Shown here: positions 24,235-33,285 of the stretch, in pieces
How the letters are laid out: each line of letters begins with the position of its first letter
Numbering within the stretch: the stretch's first letter is position 1
NCBI RefSeq assembly: GCF_025175675.1
Contig: NZ_JANIOA010000017.1
Location: forward strand, 31,021-95,020
DNA from: Sedimenticola hydrogenitrophicus
GTDB taxonomy: Bacteria; Pseudomonadota; Gammaproteobacteria; Chromatiales; Chromatiaceae
Reading direction: 5' to 3'
DNA length: 64,000 nt
Made by a program: the position numbers and the translations under genes
The notes under the pieces: model-generated
What the model was told of the DNA's origin: nothing
The model's input: the letters and a program-made list of their open reading frames with translations, nothing else
The model's database searches: none

Positions 24235-25236
24235 ATGGATTTGAAAGGTAAAAAACTCGTTCTTGTCGGCGGCGCCGGTCTTATCGGTTCCCACACTGTC
24301 GATTATTTGGTAAAAGAAGATGTCAAAGAAATCCTGATCTATGACAATATGGTGCGCGGCAGCGTCGAAAACCTCCACGAGGCACTGAAAGATCCCAGGG
24401 TCAAGATCTACGACGTTGGCGGGGACATCATGCAGACTGACATCCTGCAATCCGCTCTCGAAGGCGCGGATGGCGTCTTCCACTTTGCGGCGCTTTGGCT
24501 GCTTCAATGCCATGAACACCCGCGCAGCGCCTTCGACGTCAATGTGCGCGGCACCTTCAACGTCATGGAGGCCTGCGTGGCCAAGGGCGTCAAGCGTCTG
24601 GTGTCTTCCTCCTCTGCTTCAGTATATGGCGACGCCGTACGCGAGCCGATGGACGAAGACCATCCGTTCAACAACAAGAATTTCTATGGTGCCACCAAGA
24701 TCGCCGGTGAAGCCATGCTACGTGCATTCCACCACCGCTACGGTCTCGATTACGTTGGCCTGCGATACATGAATGTCTATGGTCCCCGGCAGGACTACCA
24801 CGGTGCCTATATCGCCGTGATAATGAAAATGCTCGACGCCATCGACAAGGGGGAAGGGCCGACCATTATGGGCGAAGGCTCCGAAGCCTTTGACTTCGTG
24901 GCGGTGGAAGACTGTGGCCTTGCCAATGTTTGCGCCATGAAAGCCGACACTACTGACACCAACTACAACGTCGGCACGGGCAAGCGGACATCGCTCAAAG
25001 AGTTGGCGGAACTCCTACTGGAAATAACCGGTTGCGACAAGCCGATAAAGTATGCCCCGCGCAGCCAGGCCACCTTGGTGCGTAATCGCATCGGCTGCCC
25101 CAAGAAGGCGGCTGGGGAAATCGGTTTTACCGCTACATTGGATCTGCGCGAAGGTCTCAAACGACTCATTGAATGGCGTGCTGATCACAAGGCTGAGGTA
25201 GCGGCGCGCCGTGCCGCCGTTGGATTACCCGAATGA
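24235..25236 (+). CDS. NAD-dependent nucleotide-sugar epimerase (extended SDR), fourth
   Basis: A 333-residue SDR with GGAGLIGSHTVDYL, the Ser-containing catalytic strand SSSSASVYGD, catalytic YGATK and a RYMNVYGPRQ segment. Unlike the three SDRs upstream it keeps the full Ser-Tyr-Lys triad, and it looks like a UDP-glucose 4-epimerase-type enzyme. The ATG follows the previous stop directly, and its own stop overlaps the aminotransferase start by four bases. It may provide the 4-keto or 4-epimer substrate for that aminotransferase, which is inference. Confidence 0.8.
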   Translation: MDLKGKKLVLVGGAGLIGSHTVDYLVKEDVKEILIYDNMVRGSVENLHEALKDPRVKIYDVGGDIMQTDILQSALEGADGVFHFAALWLLQCHEHPRSAFDVNVRGTFNVMEACVAKGVKRLVSSSSASVYGDAVREPMDEDHPFNNKNFYGATKIAGEAMLRAFHHRYGLDYVGLRYMNVYGPRQDYHGAYIAVIMKMLDAIDKGEGPTIMGEGSEAFDFVAVEDCGLANVCAMKADTTDTNYNVGTGKRTSLKELAELLLEITGCDKPIKYAPRSQATLVRNRIGCPKKAAGEIGFTATLDLREGLKRLIEWRADHKAEVAARRAAVGLPE

Positions 25237-26417
25237 GCGGTTCGACCGAACAGAAGGTTCCTATCGCGAGAACCAGTCTCACCGAGGAGGAGGTTCAAAG
25301 TGTCCTCGAACCACTGCGTAGCGGGTGGCTTGTCCAGGGCCCCAAGGTTCGGGAATTCGAGGAAAAGTGGTCAGCGTTCACAGGGGCTCGTCACTCGATT
25401 GCGGTGACGTCTTGCACCACCGCATTGCATCTCTCGCTGGCAGCATTGGGCTTTGGCCCGGGCGACGAAGCTATTGTCCCTGCCTTCACCTGGATTGCAA
25501 CAGCGAACGTGGTCGAGCATCTGGGCGGGAAAGTGATCTTTTGTGATATAAACTTGAATACCTTCAACCTCGACGTCCAGGACGCAGCACGCAAGGTTAC
25601 GTCCCGCACCAAAGCCATTCTGCCTGTTCATCTGTTTGGCCTGTCAGCCGACATGAGTCCGGTTATGGAGCTGGCGCGTAAACATGGCCTGTGGGTAGTC
25701 GAGGATGCCGCTTGTGGTTTTGGCAGCACCTATCAGGTACAGCATGTCGGCACTTTTGGCGACGCCGGCTGTTTCAGTTTCCATCCGCGAAAGGCCATCA
25801 CTACCGGCGAAGGTGGGATGGTCACGACGCAAAGCGATGCGCTGGCCGAAAAACTGCGGCGATTGCGGGATCATGGCGCGGCCATGACAGACTTGCAGCG
25901 CCATATGGGCGCGCGTCCCTACCTCCTGGCTGATCATCCGGATGCGGGTTACAACCAACGCATGACGGACCTGCAGGCTGCGCTGGGTTCGGCGCAAATG
26001 GACCGGGCACAAGCGATCATCGATGAGCGCCGGCGACTGGCTGGCATCTACGACCAAGCATTCACCAAGCTGCCCTGGCTCAGGACTCCGGCCCATCCTG
26101 CGGGATACGGTCACGGCTATCAGAGCTATCCCTGTCTTTTCCAGCCGGAGCCGATTGTCCCCCAGTCTGTCAAGCGTGTGAATGCCAAAAGGAACGAATG
26201 GATGGATCGCTTGCAGCAGGCGGGTATCTCCACGCGTCCCGCAACCCATGCAGTGCATATGCTGACCTACTATTGTAATAAGTACGGTCTCAAGCCCGAA
26301 GATTTCCCCATGGCATATGCCGCGAACGACTGTAGCATCTCCTTGCCCCTATTCAACGGGATGACAGAGAGGGAACAGGGGTACGTTATTGAAAATGTTA
26401 TGAGCTATATCGGCTGA
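25233..26417 (+). CDS. DegT/DnrJ/EryC1 sugar aminotransferase, second
   Basis: A 394-residue PLP-dependent aminotransferase. The Schiff-base Lys is Lys187 in CFSFHPRKAITTGEGG, and EDAACGFGS carries the PLP-contacting Asp. It is of the perosamine-synthetase-like branch (FHPRK, TTGEGG) rather than the WbpE branch, so it likely aminates C4. Together with WbpE this would allow a triamino sugar. It is coupled on both sides (ATGA upstream, TGATG downstream) to an SDR and an amidotransferase. Confidence 0.88.
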   Translation: MSGSTEQKVPIARTSLTEEEVQSVLEPLRSGWLVQGPKVREFEEKWSAFTGARHSIAVTSCTTALHLSLAALGFGPGDEAIVPAFTWIATANVVEHLGGKVIFCDINLNTFNLDVQDAARKVTSRTKAILPVHLFGLSADMSPVMELARKHGLWVVEDAACGFGSTYQVQHVGTFGDAGCFSFHPRKAITTGEGGMVTTQSDALAEKLRRLRDHGAAMTDLQRHMGARPYLLADHPDAGYNQRMTDLQAALGSAQMDRAQAIIDERRRLAGIYDQAFTKLPWLRTPAHPAGYGHGYQSYPCLFQPEPIVPQSVKRVNAKRNEWMDRLQQAGISTRPATHAVHMLTYYCNKYGLKPEDFPMAYAANDCSISLPLFNGMTEREQGYVIENVMSYIG

Positions 26418-28294
26418 TGTGCGGTATCGCAGGTATAGTTAATCTCGACGGCAAACCCGTCTCTCCCGTCATCATTAAGCGTATGGCGGATGCCATCGCG
26501 CACCGCGGGCCCGATGGCGAAGGGCAATGGGTCGATCGAAATATTGGTTTGGGGCATCGCCGATTGGCGATCATCGACCTAAGCGCCGCCGGACATCAAC
26601 CGATGGTCTCTTCCGATCACCGGTATGTCATTACCTACAATGGCGAAATCTACAACTACCGGGAATTACGGACCGATTTGGAGGCTGAGGGCTTCAGGTT
26701 TCGCTCGCAAAGCGACACGGAAGTACTGCTCAATTCAATTGCCGCCTGGGGCGTAAAGGCTCTCGGCAAGTTGAACGGCATGTTTGCCTTTGCCCTGTGG
26801 GACAAGCAGGAGCAAAAGCTTCTCATGGGTCGCGACCGATACGGCATCAAGCCGCTTTACTTCGCAGCCACCGGCAATACGCTGGCTTTCGGTTCCGAAC
26901 AAAAGGCGATATTGGCGCAACCGGGGTTTTCCCGGCATCTCGACAAGGAGGCCTTGCTTGAATACTTTACCTTTCAGAATATCTTCACAGACAAAACCCT
27001 TTTACAAGACATCAAACTGTTTCCCGCAGGGCACTATGGCACGCTCGATCTATCGAAACCAAAGCAGGGTCTGCAACTGACCCAGTATTGGGATTTCGAC
27101 TTTTGTGAACCTTTTGGCGCTATCGACAAGCAGGCCTATCAGGAAGAACTGGACCGTCTGTTTCGACAGGCAGTGAATCGCCAACTGGTGACCGATGTCG
27201 AACTTGGCAGTTACCTGAGCGGCGGCATGGATTCCGGCTCAATCACCGCCATAGCAGCCCAGTCATACCCTTACATGAAGACCTTTACCTGCGGCTTCGA
27301 TCTCACGTCAGCCTCGGGTCTCGAGTTGGGGTTCGACGAGCGCAGCAAGGCCGAATACATGTCATACTGCTTCAAGACCGAGCATTACGAAATGGTGTTG
27401 AAATCTGGCGATATGGAGCGTGTCTTGCCGAAATTAGCCTGGCACCTCGAGGAACCGCGCGTTGGTCAGAGCTATCCGAACTATTACGCTGCCCAGCTCG
27501 CCTCGAAGTTCGTGAAAGTGGTGCTTTCTGGAGCCGGCGGAGACGAGCTATTTGGTGGGTACCCTTGGCGCTACTATCGGGCAGTCGTCAATGACGATTT
27601 TGAGCACTATATCAGCAAGTATTACCAGTTCTGGCAACGATTGCTCCCCAACACCCAGATCCAACAGGTGTTCGCCAACATTTGGGACGAGGTAAAACAC
27701 GTTTGGACACGGGATATCTTTCGCAATGTGTTCAAACATCACTCAGATCGTTTCTACACACCAGAAGACTACATCAATCACTCACTATATTTTGAAGCTA
27801 AAACTTTCCTGCATGGGCTATTGGTTGTTGAAGACAAGCTCAGCATGGCGCACGGACTGGAAAACCGTGTTCCGTTTCTGGACAACGATCTGGTCGACTT
27901 TGCGATGCGCTGCCCGGTTTCTTTGAAACTCAAAAACTTGGCCGAGGTACTTCGCATTAACGAGAACGACGCTGGACGTAAAGCTAATGAGTACTTTAGC
28001 AAGACTCACGACGGAAAACTGATCCTACGCCAAGTGATGGGCAGTTATTTGCCAAACGATGTTGTTGATCGCGTTAAGCAGGGCTTTAGCGCACCAGACG
28101 CAAGTTGGTTCAAGGGTGAGAGTTTGGACTATGTGAAGCGCCGATTACTCCGGCCAAATGCTGCGATCTACGAGTATCTTGATCGTGCAACCATTCAAAA
28201 TCTTATCGACGATCACCTCACGGGCCGGACCAACCGTCGTCTGCTAATATGGTCTCTGCTCAATATGGAACAATGGCTTGAGCAATATCTATAG
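26417..28294 (+). CDS. Asparagine synthase-like glutamine amidotransferase 1
   Basis: A 625-residue AsnB-family protein. The mature N-terminus is CGIAGIVN, so Cys2 is the class II glutaminase nucleophile. The synthetase domain has a PP-loop variant SGGMDSGS near residue 268, where Gly replaces the second Ser of SGGxDSS. In polysaccharide loci such enzymes (for example WbpS-type proteins) amidate the carboxyl group of uronic acids. A housekeeping asparagine synthetase is less likely here, because the gene is coupled to an aminotransferase and a second copy lies at 40626. Start and upstream stop overlap by one base. Confidence 0.85.
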   Translation: MCGIAGIVNLDGKPVSPVIIKRMADAIAHRGPDGEGQWVDRNIGLGHRRLAIIDLSAAGHQPMVSSDHRYVITYNGEIYNYRELRTDLEAEGFRFRSQSDTEVLLNSIAAWGVKALGKLNGMFAFALWDKQEQKLLMGRDRYGIKPLYFAATGNTLAFGSEQKAILAQPGFSRHLDKEALLEYFTFQNIFTDKTLLQDIKLFPAGHYGTLDLSKPKQGLQLTQYWDFDFCEPFGAIDKQAYQEELDRLFRQAVNRQLVTDVELGSYLSGGMDSGSITAIAAQSYPYMKTFTCGFDLTSASGLELGFDERSKAEYMSYCFKTEHYEMVLKSGDMERVLPKLAWHLEEPRVGQSYPNYYAAQLASKFVKVVLSGAGGDELFGGYPWRYYRAVVNDDFEHYISKYYQFWQRLLPNTQIQQVFANIWDEVKHVWTRDIFRNVFKHHSDRFYTPEDYINHSLYFEAKTFLHGLLVVEDKLSMAHGLENRVPFLDNDLVDFAMRCPVSLKLKNLAEVLRINENDAGRKANEYFSKTHDGKLILRQVMGSYLPNDVVDRVKQGFSAPDASWFKGESLDYVKRRLLRPNAAIYEYLDRATIQNLIDDHLTGRTNRRLLIWSLLNMEQWLEQYL

Positions 28295-28316
28295 GCTGCA
28301 GGGGTAAACGGTACAT

Positions 28317-29009
28317 ATGATACTTGGAATATTCTCCGATGCCCATGGAAATGCTGGTGGCTTCTGCTGTGCGCGCGATTTGATGTATTCGAATGGCGCA
28401 AAGCAGCTTTACTATCTTGGTGATGCGGTTGGATATGTGCCTTTGCCAGATGTTGTTCGAGAACTACGGGCCACACCCGAGATACTGCCGCTTCGCGGTA
28501 ACCATGAAAAAATGCTCCTGGCTGATAATGGCGCGGACACGGAGAAAGCAAAGGTCTACCGCTATGATATGCTACGTTCCAGACTCACAACAGACGACCT
28601 TAATTTCCTCGCTTCTCTGGCCTCGTTGAGGCGTGTTGAAATAGATGGGAAACGGCTGCTATTCGTTCACGGTAGTCCGAGCGAACCTACTACTGGCTAC
28701 GTTTATCCCGATAGCTCTCTCAAGGATTTCGCAAATGTAGACGCCGACGTGATATTCATGGGGCATACACACCATCCTTTCGTTCGACGTGAGTACGGTC
28801 GATTGTTTGTTAACGTTGGTAGCTGTGGTCTGCCTCGTGACACCGACCCGAGAGGTTGCGCCGCCCTGTTCGATACCTCCAGTAATGAGGTGACGATGTT
28901 GCGTTATTCTCTTGCGGCATCGAGTGAGGTTCTTTTAAAAACTGTCGAAGTTGCTGCGCCGGTTGCCCGGCTTTTGCAGAGCTATGTGTCCTGCGAGGAA
29001 AGTTCATGA
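28317..29009 (+). CDS. Metallophosphoesterase (YfcE/calcineurin-like)
   Basis: A 230-residue phosphoesterase with a dinuclear metal site: Asp8 and His10 in FSDAHGN, Asp36 in YLGDAVGYV, Asn62-His63 in RGNHEKM, His in FVHGSP and GHTHHP near residue 145. The substrate is unknown. It overlaps the ATP-grasp start by four bases, so it could remove a phosphate from an intermediate of the same pathway. The G+C content from here to about 44 kb is visibly lower than in the flanking housekeeping genes. Confidence 0.82.
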   Translation: MILGIFSDAHGNAGGFCCARDLMYSNGAKQLYYLGDAVGYVPLPDVVRELRATPEILPLRGNHEKMLLADNGADTEKAKVYRYDMLRSRLTTDDLNFLASLASLRRVEIDGKRLLFVHGSPSEPTTGYVYPDSSLKDFANVDADVIFMGHTHHPFVRREYGRLFVNVGSCGLPRDTDPRGCAALFDTSSNEVTMLRYSLAASSEVLLKTVEVAAPVARLLQSYVSCEESS

Positions 29010-30070
29010 CTTTAGAATTGAATAGGAAATATCCGGTCCTCGTTACCGGAATAGGCGGCGGTGGTCATGGTGAACAAATATTGAAAGCTCTACAGCTTGC
29101 TGGGCGCTACTTGATCATTGGTGCCGATGCTAATGATGAATGTGCCAATCGCCATGTGGTAGATCACTTTGCGGTGTTACCACGTGCGAATGACCCCAAG
29201 TATCTTGAGGAGGTTGTTGCTCTGGCCAAACGTTTTACCTGCCGTGCGATATTCCATGGCTCCGAGGCGGAGATGGTGGTCCTGTCGCAGCAGCGCGAAA
29301 AACTCGAGGCGTTGGGCTTGTATGTGCCAGTCAATCCTCCATCGGTGATGGAAATCTGCCAAGATAAGGCGGCGACGATGGCTTTCCTCTCTGCTCAAGG
29401 AGTTCGTGTGCCGTTGTTTCGTGAGGTCAGTGCCTTTACCGATCTCGAAGGCTTCGATCATTTTCCAGTGGTGATAAAACCTTCGCGCGGCGGTGGTGGT
29501 TCAGCCAATGTATTTATTGTTCAGAACCGTGCCGAGTTGGAACTATTTGCCAGTTACCTGCTTGGTATCTACGAAAGTTTTATTTTGCAGGAGTACGTGG
29601 GGACGCCGAATCAGGAATATACCGTTGGCGTCCTATTTGGTGCCGACGGGCGCATGCTTAATTCAATTGCTATTCGCCGCCTGGTCAATAATGCGCTGAC
29701 AATACGAACCAGCATTCCGAACCGAAGCGGTCGTGCGGAACTAGGCTCGAATCTGATAATCTCTACAGGAATATCGCAAGGTTATGTCGGAGACTGGCCT
29801 GAAGTGCGTGCGCAGTGCGAGCGAATTGCTACAGCACTGCATCCCAGAGCGCCGATCAATATTCAGTGTCGCTTAGTAAACGATATCGTCATCCCATTTG
29901 AGATCAATCCGCGCTTTTCCGGCACAACATCGCTTCGGGCGATGGTTGGCTACAACGAGCCAGACTGTTTGTTCCGCCGCGACGTACTAGGAGAGCCAGT
30001 CGAGGTTAATTTTCCGTACCGCAGAGGGCTGATTCTACGCAGTCTGCATGAAAGCCTAGTGACACCGTAG
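29006..30070 (+). CDS. ATP-grasp ligase (carbamoyl-phosphate-synthase-like)
   Basis: A 354-residue ATP-grasp enzyme. It has an N-terminal pre-ATP-grasp domain (TGIGGGGHGEQIL), the nucleotide loop VVIKPSRGGGGSANV near residue 155, and the metal-binding FEINPRFSGTTSLRA near 295. ATP-grasp enzymes join a carboxylate to an amine or thiol through an acyl phosphate. In an amino-sugar cluster the simplest guess is attachment of an amino acid or other acid to a sugar amine, which is inference. It is coupled to the phosphoesterase upstream. Confidence 0.82.
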   Translation: MTLELNRKYPVLVTGIGGGGHGEQILKALQLAGRYLIIGADANDECANRHVVDHFAVLPRANDPKYLEEVVALAKRFTCRAIFHGSEAEMVVLSQQREKLEALGLYVPVNPPSVMEICQDKAATMAFLSAQGVRVPLFREVSAFTDLEGFDHFPVVIKPSRGGGGSANVFIVQNRAELELFASYLLGIYESFILQEYVGTPNQEYTVGVLFGADGRMLNSIAIRRLVNNALTIRTSIPNRSGRAELGSNLIISTGISQGYVGDWPEVRAQCERIATALHPRAPINIQCRLVNDIVIPFEINPRFSGTTSLRAMVGYNEPDCLFRRDVLGEPVEVNFPYRRGLILRSLHESLVTP

Positions 30071-30093
30071 TGAATGCATCCTGGAGATAAAGC

Positions 30094-31254
30094 ATGTACG
30101 CAATCAACTGTCCTGTGTGTAAATCGGCAGAGCTGTATGAGGCCTATCCGAAGTATGCAGGGCCCTGCATTACCTCTGATAGCGAGATTTTGCCCCAGGC
30201 GACGATTGAGAATCGTATCTGCCGAGGCTGTGGCTTGATCTTTAACGCTGGTGGTACCCGCGGTGCTACCGAAGCTTTTTACCGCGATAGCTACAGCCTT
30301 ATGACTCGCTCGAATGATGCAGCGATCCAGAGTTACCAAGGACCAGAAGCGAAGTCGCAGGCTGAACGGACCCTAGACTTCATGCTGAAGTTTCGACAGT
30401 TACCTGAATCAGGGTCAGTCCTTGAGGCCGGCGCAGGAAAGGGTGAGTTTCTTGGTCACTTTATTCGTCACTTTCCTCGTTGGAAGATCAGCGCCTTTGA
30501 GCCAAGTCGATCGTACGAGTACCTCGTCCAAGCGAACCCGGAAATAGCCGCTCGTCGTTGTGGTTATCATGAGTATGAAGTGGGTGAAAATCGCGTCGAT
30601 TTGGTTGTTAGTCTCGGTGTCTTAGAACATGTTGATAATCCATTCGACATGTTGGTATGGGCTAATCGCCAGCTAACTGACGATGGATACTTTTACCTGC
30701 GGGTTCCAAACTTTTCAAACAACCCGAATGATTTATTCTGTACGGACCATCTGTCTAAGCTGACATTGCCGACGATACGCGCACTGGCTGAAGCAGCTGG
30801 TTTCGAAGTTATCGCTACCGATGAATCTGGCGTACCACTATTTGCGCTACTTGCCAAGCGCAGCGCGCGAACGGGCAAGATTGGCCAGGTATATGATGAG
30901 AACTTTGCGATTCTTAGTCACAATGAAATGATCGCTCAGGGCATTGTAAATTCCGTCCTAGAGTGTCGCCGTCAGGCGAACTCCAAGGGAGAGGCCTTTG
31001 CAATCTTCGGGATGGCATCGGCTGGACTGTTCGCGCCATTGTTGGGTCATTTCGAACCTCATGAGATCGCCGCTTTCCTTGATGATAACCGCACGATTTG
31101 GGGTGGCACGGTGCATGGCCGGCCGATTGGTGGTCCCGAACTGATCGCCAAGAAGGGAATTAAGCACGTAGCACTATCGGTATCACCGGTCTATTTCGAG
31201 CAGATACGGGAAAAACTGGCGCCGCTCGGCGTCAGCATCTATACCGCTAAATAG
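30094..31254 (+). CDS. Class I SAM-dependent methyltransferase with N-terminal zinc motif and C-methyltransferase-like C-domain
   Basis: A 386-residue three-part protein. The N-terminus has CPVC (residues 6-9) and CRGC (about 44-47), a zinc ribbon as in sugar C-methyltransferases. The central Rossmann fold has SAM motif I VLEAGAGKGEFLGH near residue 109 and LGVLEHVDNP. The C-terminal part (from about 260) has a second Rossmann-like unit with FGMASAGLFAPLL. This layout is known in TylCIII/TcaB9-type sugar C-methyltransferases and in some N-methyltransferases. It could methylate a deoxyamino sugar or its substituent. Confidence 0.82.
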   Translation: MYAINCPVCKSAELYEAYPKYAGPCITSDSEILPQATIENRICRGCGLIFNAGGTRGATEAFYRDSYSLMTRSNDAAIQSYQGPEAKSQAERTLDFMLKFRQLPESGSVLEAGAGKGEFLGHFIRHFPRWKISAFEPSRSYEYLVQANPEIAARRCGYHEYEVGENRVDLVVSLGVLEHVDNPFDMLVWANRQLTDDGYFYLRVPNFSNNPNDLFCTDHLSKLTLPTIRALAEAAGFEVIATDESGVPLFALLAKRSARTGKIGQVYDENFAILSHNEMIAQGIVNSVLECRRQANSKGEAFAIFGMASAGLFAPLLGHFEPHEIAAFLDDNRTIWGGTVHGRPIGGPELIAKKGIKHVALSVSPVYFEQIREKLAPLGVSIYTAK

Positions 31255-31280
31255 AGATTAGTGATTATCGGAAAGCCCTC

Positions 31281-32627
31281 TTGAGCAACGAATACATCAA
31301 CGATTTTACACTGGATGGCTATATCGCAGCGCTTGATCTTGCACAAGCGAGGTATCGCTTTATCGGTTACACAGATGTTGACTTTGGCGAGCCCTTTGTT
31401 ATATGGCGGCACGACTGTGATCATTCGTTGAATCGCGCGTTACGTATCGCAGAGATAGAGCATGATCGCGGCGTCCAGTCTACATATTTTATAAACCCTC
31501 ATTGTCATTACTATAACTTGCTTGAGAAGGAGCAGGCTGAGATCATCTGTCGCATTATAGGATTAGGACATGACATAGGACTTCATTTCGACGCGCTGTT
31601 TCACAATATAGAGAGCGAGAATCAACTCCATCAACTGGTAGCACAGGAGGCAAAATGGATTGGAGAGTGGTTCGGCGTTGAAGTTGTTGCCTTTAGTTTT
31701 CACTCGCCAACACGCTTCTGCCTAAGTTGTGAAGAGAATAGCTACGGTGGCCTTATTAACTGTTATGCAAAATGTTTTAAGTCACAAATCGCCTATTGTT
31801 CAGATTCGAATGGGTACTGGCGATTTGATAGACTGCACGATGTTCTCGCTTCGGAAAAGTTTCGCTATCTTCAGGTTTTGACTCATCCTGAACACTGGCA
31901 GGATAGGTCGATGTACCCACGGGAGCGCGCCTTTCGCTCTGTATATGGTCGTGCCTCGGCAATACTTGCACGATATGATGCAGTACTTGATCAGCAAGGC
32001 CGGTTCAATGTTGCAGGTGAACCGGCTAGGTTAGATTTTATCAAGTATCTTGACCCTGATAGATATCGATTATTGGATTATCTTTGGAATTCTGGGGAGA
32101 TTCAGGCGCTTTTTATAGAGCTTTGGCGTCTCCATGAATATCAGCTCAATATGTTTTGCAAAGCAGCACTTCTCAAGGAGTGGAAAGTTCCAAGTAGCGA
32201 GGTGAATCTACTTTTTGAGGGGACTGTTCTGAGAATGGATAGTTGGTGTTTATTTAAAGAGGTATTCGGAAATGACTGGCAGTCCGCGGTCGGGACAGAA
32301 GAAACCGGTTACGAGAGATGGATTACTCTTCATGACAGGCTTGTACATGGAAGACTTATTGCACCGAAGCATGAATTAGAGGAGGGCTGCGCTTTCCTTT
32401 GTAACTCTATTGAGGCGATGATGGCATGGGGCAAGGCTCTACCCATGGGTTATGATGGGATCAGTCATCTCGACTCTATCGAGATTACAACTAACAAAAC
32501 TTCGGGTGACATTCTAACCGAACGCCTGGAGGGAGATGCCGATGAGATTCCGGACTTTTCCAAGAAGCGTTGGAACCAGCTCAAGGACAAGATTATCAAA
32601 GTTTACACTGGCGAGGAGACGAAATGA
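31281..32627 (+). CDS. Polysaccharide deacetylase-like protein with an extra C-terminal domain
   Basis: A 448-residue protein starting at TTG 31281, 26 bases after the methyltransferase stop. The first ~230 residues contain WRHDCDHSLNRALRIAEI (metal-binding HDxD as in the WbmS-like branch of NodB-fold enzymes) and GHDIGLHFDALFHN, which together suggest a deacetylase-type barrel. The classical NodB TFDDG motif is replaced. The last ~180 residues match nothing I recognise. The gene is among the most AT-rich in the window, suggesting transfer. Its stop overlaps the formyltransferase start. A role in N-deacetylating a sugar before N-formylation is a reasonable guess. Confidence 0.65.
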   Translation: MSNEYINDFTLDGYIAALDLAQARYRFIGYTDVDFGEPFVIWRHDCDHSLNRALRIAEIEHDRGVQSTYFINPHCHYYNLLEKEQAEIICRIIGLGHDIGLHFDALFHNIESENQLHQLVAQEAKWIGEWFGVEVVAFSFHSPTRFCLSCEENSYGGLINCYAKCFKSQIAYCSDSNGYWRFDRLHDVLASEKFRYLQVLTHPEHWQDRSMYPRERAFRSVYGRASAILARYDAVLDQQGRFNVAGEPARLDFIKYLDPDRYRLLDYLWNSGEIQALFIELWRLHEYQLNMFCKAALLKEWKVPSSEVNLLFEGTVLRMDSWCLFKEVFGNDWQSAVGTEETGYERWITLHDRLVHGRLIAPKHELEEGCAFLCNSIEAMMAWGKALPMGYDGISHLDSIEITTNKTSGDILTERLEGDADEIPDFSKKRWNQLKDKIIKVYTGEETK

Positions 32628-33283
32628 AACAGTTGCGCGCAGTGCTGCTTATGTCAGAGACATCCTGTCAGAAGACTCTTGATGCGGCGAAAGAGGCAGG
32701 CATCGATCTTGATTTTGTGATGGTGGGCGATCTGGAAGCACTGGAGAGTGCGTTCGCGGTACACCGCGATCTTCTACTTTCCTTCGGAATGGGCACTATC
32801 GTTCCAAGATGGATATTGGACAGACCAAGCCTGATTGCCTTTAACGTGCATGCTGCGTCCCCTCAATATCCTGGGCGGGACCCGCATCATTTCGCGGTTT
32901 ATGATGAAGCAAAAGAGTATGGTGCGACATTGCACTACATGACACAAAGCGTCGATGCCGGGCCGATTGTAGATGTGGAAATTTTCGATGTGCCGCCGGC
33001 CGTCACGCCATCAGCGCTTTTGGATTTGTCGAGGAAAGCTTCATTTGTGCTCATAAAGCGATTTTTTCAACAGTACGTTGAGTATGGTGCACCAAAGCCG
33101 ATGGGCGGTATTGTTTGGGGTGGGTGTAAATCGACAAGAAAGATGTTCCTCGAGTTATGCCGCATCGATCCAGCAATGACTAAAGAAGAAATAGAGCGCC
33201 GGAAAATAGCAACAGAAATGCCGGGTTATAAGAATCTGTATGTTGATATTCATGGATACAGATTTCGCATTGAGGATTTGTAG
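32624..33283 (+). CDS. Formyltransferase-family sugar N-formyltransferase
   Basis: A 219-residue protein resembling the methionyl-tRNA formyltransferase N-domain. The catalytic Asn-His-Asp can be placed: Asn74 and His76 in FNVHAASPQYPGRDPHH and Asp111 in SVDAGPIV, with spacing close to ArnA's. No tRNA-binding C-domain is present, so the substrate is more likely a sugar amine using N10-formyl-tetrahydrofolate. The ATG at 32624 overlaps the upstream TGA and is preferred to an in-frame start inside the previous gene. Confidence 0.82.
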   Translation: MKQLRAVLLMSETSCQKTLDAAKEAGIDLDFVMVGDLEALESAFAVHRDLLLSFGMGTIVPRWILDRPSLIAFNVHAASPQYPGRDPHHFAVYDEAKEYGATLHYMTQSVDAGPIVDVEIFDVPPAVTPSALLDLSRKASFVLIKRFFQQYVEYGAPKPMGGIVWGGCKSTRKMFLELCRIDPAMTKEEIERRKIATEMPGYKNLYVDIHGYRFRIEDL

Positions 33284-33285
33284 AA

